From positions 1 through 62,156 of IMG/VR virus record IMGVR_UViG_3300027857_000485: a stretch of 62,156 nucleotides of DNA. One strand, 5' to 3'. The position numbers were made by a program, and so were the translations under genes. Below are positions 59,424 to 62,156 of the stretch, one piece after another. This DNA is from a virus. Under the pieces are notes generated by a model that did not search any database, was not told where the DNA came from, and saw only the letters and a list, made by a program, of their open reading frames with translations. The stretch's first letter is position 1. Each line of letters opens with the position of its first letter.

Positions 59424-59755
59424 AGACCATCCGCATTTTCTGCGCGCTGCTGCTCGGCGGCGCGCTGGGGTATGTTGCCCACGCCGACGACTATCATCAT
59501 CCGCCGACCGAGGGAGAGGTATCCGCCATCTGCTACGGCGGCGCTTTTACGAAAGCTGACCGGGAAACGGTCATGCCGCCGCCGCTGTCGTCACTCTCGG
59601 AGAAGAGCCGCTCCATCTGCGATTTCTATAAGGCGGCTGCCGAGGAGAAGGGTCGCCAGAAAGATGAGCGGCGCCGTCAGGAAGCTGACCGCGCGCTGGC
59701 GAAATCGATCGCGGCTTACAACCAAGCGCTTCTCGAATCGGAGGGGCCGAAATGA
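59420..59755 (+). CDS. Exported helical protein
   Basis: 111 residues. Sec signal peptide (MKTIRIFCALLLGGALGYVAHA), then two cysteines and a long charged C-terminal helix (KGRQKDERRRQEADRALAKSIAAYNQALL). Periplasmic; unknown role. Overlaps neighbours by 4 bases. Confidence 0.68.
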   Translation: MKTIRIFCALLLGGALGYVAHADDYHHPPTEGEVSAICYGGAFTKADRETVMPPPLSSLSEKSRSICDFYKAAAEEKGRQKDERRRQEADRALAKSIAAYNQALLESEGPK

Positions 59756-60222
59756 AGATCCTCACCTTCATTGCCGCGGCGCTGCTGGCCGGCGTCGCCC
59801 ATGCCGGCGATCTGCCCGATCCGACGCTCACGCCGGGCGCCACCAATCCCGAGCTGACGGCGGAAAAGCTGTGCGCCGCCGGCTTTACCACTAAGGACTA
59901 CCGCGCCACCACGCAGGCGACCAAGAACGCGGTCTATCGGGAATATGGAATGGCCGGCCCGAACCAGGGCTATTGCGTCGGCGACGGTGGTTGCGAGATC
60001 GACCACTTGATCAGCCTGGAAATCGGGGGCGCCGACGTGAAGGAGAACCTTTGGCCGCAGCCGTACTTCACCCAACCCTGGAACGCGCATCTCAAGGACA
60101 AGCTGGAGAACACCCTGCACCGGCTGGTGTGCGCCGGAACCCTGACGCTCGACCAGGCGCAGACCGCGATCCGGACCAACTGGATCGAGGCCTATAAGCA
60201 GTATGTCGGATCTCCGCCCTGA
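59752..60222 (+). CDS. Secreted HNH endonuclease
   Basis: 156 residues with a signal peptide (MKILTFIAAALLAGVAHA). The HNH-type core is EIDHLISLEIGGADVKENLW (D84-H85, N99) followed by a helix with K and N (HLKDKLENTLHRLVC). Such exported HNH proteins would act in the periplasm on incoming or released DNA. It is the last gene before the late terminator. Confidence 0.82.
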   Translation: MKILTFIAAALLAGVAHAGDLPDPTLTPGATNPELTAEKLCAAGFTTKDYRATTQATKNAVYREYGMAGPNQGYCVGDGGCEIDHLISLEIGGADVKENLWPQPYFTQPWNAHLKDKLENTLHRLVCAGTLTLDQAQTAIRTNWIEAYKQYVGSPP

Positions 60223-60257
60223 TGTGGTAGGGTGACCCCGACAACTGAGGCAAGATA

Positions 60258-60288
60258 GCCCTCGACCTTAGCTGGTCGGGGGCTTTTT
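60258..60288 (+). terminator. Rho-independent terminator of the late operon
   Basis: GCCCTCGACC (60258-60267) pairs with GGTCGGGGGC (60274-60283) through a 6-base loop; TTTTT follows. The only textbook intrinsic terminator in the window; it ends the rightward late operon after the HNH gene. Confidence 0.9.
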
Positions 60289-60304
60289 GCGTTTCTGGGA
60301 TTGC

Positions 60305-60532
60305 CTATGCCTTGGGCGGAACTTCACCCCTAGCCCATTCATCGTTTGGAAATGTCATCGATCCGTCGGGGTGGAAGGCGTAAATCTGCGCGATTTCTTT
60401 GATCATCGCATGCTCGCCGCCGCAATGGCTGCAATAGACCACTGCGCCATAGGCGACCGCTGGATCGACATCCATATCTGCGCCGGTCTTTGGGCAGTCG
60501 AATTCGACGACATATTCGACGGCGTCAGCCAT
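60305..60532 (-). CDS. Small zinc-binding protein
   Basis: 75 residues from the ATG at 60532. VEFDCPKTGADM near the N terminus and VVYCSHCGGEHAM provide Cys/His ligands. Leftward, convergent with the late operon across the terminator. Function unknown. Confidence 0.65.
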   Translation of the reverse strand: MADAVEYVVEFDCPKTGADMDVDPAVAYGAVVYCSHCGGEHAMIKEIAQIYAFHPDGSMTFPNDEWARGEVPPKA

Positions 60533-60548
60533 GGCGCAGAGGCCTCCT

Positions 60549-60821
60549 TTAAGCGTCAGCGCCTTCAGAGACATAGCTCTGATGGCAATGAGGGCAGGTA
60601 TAGCGCATGTCGCCATACACCTCGTTGATCTCCACGCCGGTGGCATCAGGATGGTTCCAATCCCATTGCCAGCCGCCGCCGGGCGCTGGATTTTTCTCGG
60701 TGCAGATCGGGAAAACCGGATCGCTCAATTGGGCCCCCTTCGGGTTATTCAGAACGCGCCACACGGGCGCGGAAAGAGCGGGGCAGAAGTCCGACGCTGC
60801 GGGTGCGACCATCCTGCGCAT
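60549..60821 (-). CDS. Small zinc-binding protein (start uncertain)
   Basis: Up to 90 residues. Read from the ATG at 60821 it overlaps the upstream gene by 77 bases; a GTG at 60764 would shorten it to 71 residues. The C terminus WNHPDATGVEINEVYGDMRYTCPHCHQSY has a CPHCH metal site. Function unknown. Confidence 0.55.
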   Translation of the reverse strand: MRRMVAPAASDFCPALSAPVWRVLNNPKGAQLSDPVFPICTEKNPAPGGGWQWDWNHPDATGVEINEVYGDMRYTCPHCHQSYVSEGADA

Positions 60822-61095
60822 TCCAGAACTGCCGCGCCTTGCTGATGGCCTGAGCGGCGCTCTTGGCGAATTCGACCGTTTCGGTATCCTCGCCGCCCTG
60901 GGTCATCGTGACCACATAATCGCGATACTCGCGCTTGGCGACCATCTTGGCTGGCTTCGCCGGGGCGGTGCGCAGGCCCAGGGCGATCTCCACTTCTTCA
61001 AGGCTGCCAATCGTCTCAGGCTTATCGTAGCCATGGGCGAAGGCATAAAACTTGCCGCTGTTCAGGGTGCCGATGCGCGGATCAAGATGGTTCAT
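60745..61095 (-). CDS. Hypothetical protein, first of the right-edge leftward group
   Basis: 116 residues from the ATG at 61095, with an excellent AAAGGAGG upstream. Helical and basic with SAAQAISKARQFWNAQDG; unrecognised. Its promoter lies in the palindromic region shared with the rightward regulator. Confidence 0.7.
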   Translation of the reverse strand: MNHLDPRIGTLNSGKFYAFAHGYDKPETIGSLEEVEIALGLRTAPAKPAKMVAKREYRDYVVTMTQGGEDTETVEFAKSAAQAISKARQFWNAQDGRTRSVGLLPRSFRARVARSE

Positions 61096-61170
61096 CGGTG
61101 CCTCCTTTGGTCTGCGGCACGCTGGCCGCTTCAATTCCACGACCACAACGCTAATCCATAATTTCTGGAA

Positions 61171-61189
61171 CGTCAATTTAAATTTGACG
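61171..61189. promoter_or_regulatory. 19-bp palindrome between divergent genes
   Basis: CGTCAA-N7-TTGACG, with a TTTAAAT centre. Each arm reads TTGACG on one strand, so it may hold the -35 elements of two divergent promoters as well as an operator for the 61249 regulator. I see no good -10 hexamers. Confidence 0.5.
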
Positions 61190-61248
61190 ATTTAGGTTGA
61201 TTGAGTTTGGCAATTGTGCGATATGTTAATTCCCATATCGTTCAGCGC

Positions 61249-61452
61249 ATGAAGGATCTGATGCAGGAAATCCAGGCCATCGAGCAGCGCGCGGCACGCC
61301 TCAAGCTGCCGATGTCGTTCATTTGCTACTGGGCTGGCGTTCCGCAGGCGACATGGAGCCGGTGGAAGAAGGGGCTTTTCGGGCCGACCAAGAAGAATTG
61401 GGACGCCATCACCGATGCCGTCGCGGATCTTGAGCGCCGGCTGAAGCGGTGA
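61249..61452 (+). CDS. Small helix-turn-helix regulator
   Basis: 67 residues from the ATG at 61249 (a TTG at 61201 would be longer). IQAIEQRAARLKLPMSFICYWAGVPQATWSRWKKG has the XRE/CII-like helix-turn-helix, followed by a short helix. Divergent from the leftward group; probably controls both. Confidence 0.68.
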   Translation: MKDLMQEIQAIEQRAARLKLPMSFICYWAGVPQATWSRWKKGLFGPTKKNWDAITDAVADLERRLKR

Positions 61453-61517
61453 CGCTTTCGCCGGGCAGTAGAAACGCCGTATCATAGCCATATCAAAATG
61501 TCGGGGCTTAACGGCAC

Positions 61518-62156
61518 ATGGAAAAGAGCTTTGTTGGCTGGTTCACCGTCACGCGGCACGGTTCTGATCGCGCCCGATGGCTGGAGATGCTGGGAAAAGC
61601 TGGCGTCGAGGTCCGCGACGAGGATTCGCCGGTTTGGAGTGACATAGCGCCACGCAAGCCGAGAAACGACAGCGTGACTTTTGATCAGTTCCCGATGCTG
61701 CCGAGGGCGATAGCTGGGCTCCGGGTTCTGAAGGCGACGGGTTTCGAGCCGGTGCTGGTGGTGCCGAACTTCGCCCACTTCGCCGCACCGGATATCTGGC
61801 GCGAGGTGTGGCGGCGGATCGAGGATATCGGAGCGGGCTTTGTCCTGTGCGCCGAGACCGTGACCGAGGTTCGAGATATGGACGCCGGCCTGGTGCTGAT
61901 GAAAGCGCGGCGCGGTCGGACGATGAGCGAAAAGAAGGCGGCGGCGCGGCTAGCGACCGGGCGACCGACGATCAGGATGGCGCCGGGCAAGAAGGCCGAA
62001 CGACGATGCGCTGTGGCTGGCGAGGCATTGGGAAAGACCGATACTGGTTACCGGGCTGCATCGGTGGCGCTGTTTACGGCAATTTGGCCGGCTGCACGTG
62101 CCGGGATGATGTTGATGAGCGGGACGTGCGAATTGACCGACTTGAGCGTGAAGTGA
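61518..62156 (+). CDS. Hypothetical protein at the right edge
   Basis: 212 residues, ending exactly at the window end. It has an alpha/beta region in the first half (FEPVLVVPNFAHFAAPDIWREVWRRIEDIGAGFVL) and a basic segment (RRGRTMSEKKAAARLATGRP) in the second, loosely reminiscent of resolvase-like DNA-binding tails. I cannot assign a family. Confidence 0.6.
   Translation: MEKSFVGWFTVTRHGSDRARWLEMLGKAGVEVRDEDSPVWSDIAPRKPRNDSVTFDQFPMLPRAIAGLRVLKATGFEPVLVVPNFAHFAAPDIWREVWRRIEDIGAGFVLCAETVTEVRDMDAGLVLMKARRGRTMSEKKAAARLATGRPTIRMAPGKKAERRCAVAGEALGKTDTGYRAASVALFTAIWPAARAGMMLMSGTCELTDLSVK

Noticed and set aside
1-62156. Attachment site direct repeats
   Set aside because: The integrase stop codon is at base 1-3, so attL is expected outside. 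I found no convincing direct repeat between the two ends and no tRNA gene at an edge.
1-62156. CRISPR arrays or insertion sequences
   Set aside because: No regularly spaced repeats and no transposase-like proteins were seen. The only tandem repeats are the 7-bp repeat at 29549 and the C10 tract.

Overview
The window is one nearly complete, GC-rich temperate siphovirus prophage with a lambda-like layout. The GC-rich third codon positions, the gene families and the style of the ribosome-binding sites suggest an alphaproteobacterial host, possibly a sphingomonad or rhizobial relative; that placement is an inference. I see no transposon, CRISPR array or obvious decay apart from one poly-C frame switch and one internally deleted methyltransferase. 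The integrase stop codon is at the left edge, so the attachment sites lie outside the window.

Left arm (1-13792, almost all leftward): integrase and excisionase-like protein at the distal end, then small overlapping accessory genes (ASCH-like, DUF5131/Gp37-Gp68, ProQ/FinO-like RNA chaperone). Next comes a recombination module: DnaQ-type exonuclease, Rad50-like ATPase with a CxxC hook, RecT-like annealase and a RecB/Cas4-type nuclease with four cysteines. Immunity region (13793-16887): two operator clusters (consensus TCGTAAA-N2-TTTACGA) sit on mirror-image promoters. The leftward transcript starts with two tandem stem-loops. Between the clusters lie a moron lipoprotein behind a CRP-like palindrome, a divergent LysR/GNAT pair, and a small repressor opposite a Cro-like gene.

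Right early arm (16888-31156): small regulators, a GNAT protein, a gene split at a C10 tract, two tRNA genes (Ala-UGC, Pro-UGG), two RusA-like resolvases (the second fused to zinc knuckles), a C5-methyltransferase remnant, two SF2 helicases flanking a beta-class DNA methyltransferase, a DnaB helicase and a primosomal/replication protein carrying a 7-bp repeat. A NusG paralogue (31299-32045) lies immediately before the terminase genes and is the best candidate for a late-gene antiterminator.

Late region (32042-60222): TerS, TerL, DUF4055 portal, scaffold, P22-type coat, head completion, a proteasome/HslV-like Ntn hydrolase, tail completion, tail tube, tail chaperones joined by a -1 frameshift, a 1788-residue tape measure protein, and tail-tip genes of which several have Sec signal peptides. 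A lysis and host-modification block follows: muramidase-like protein, holin-like protein, lipoproteins, patatin, cysteine peptidase and secreted HNH nuclease. It ends at a strong rho-independent terminator (60258-60288). The right edge holds three leftward small genes and a rightward regulator, divergent around a 19-bp palindrome, plus one unassigned gene.
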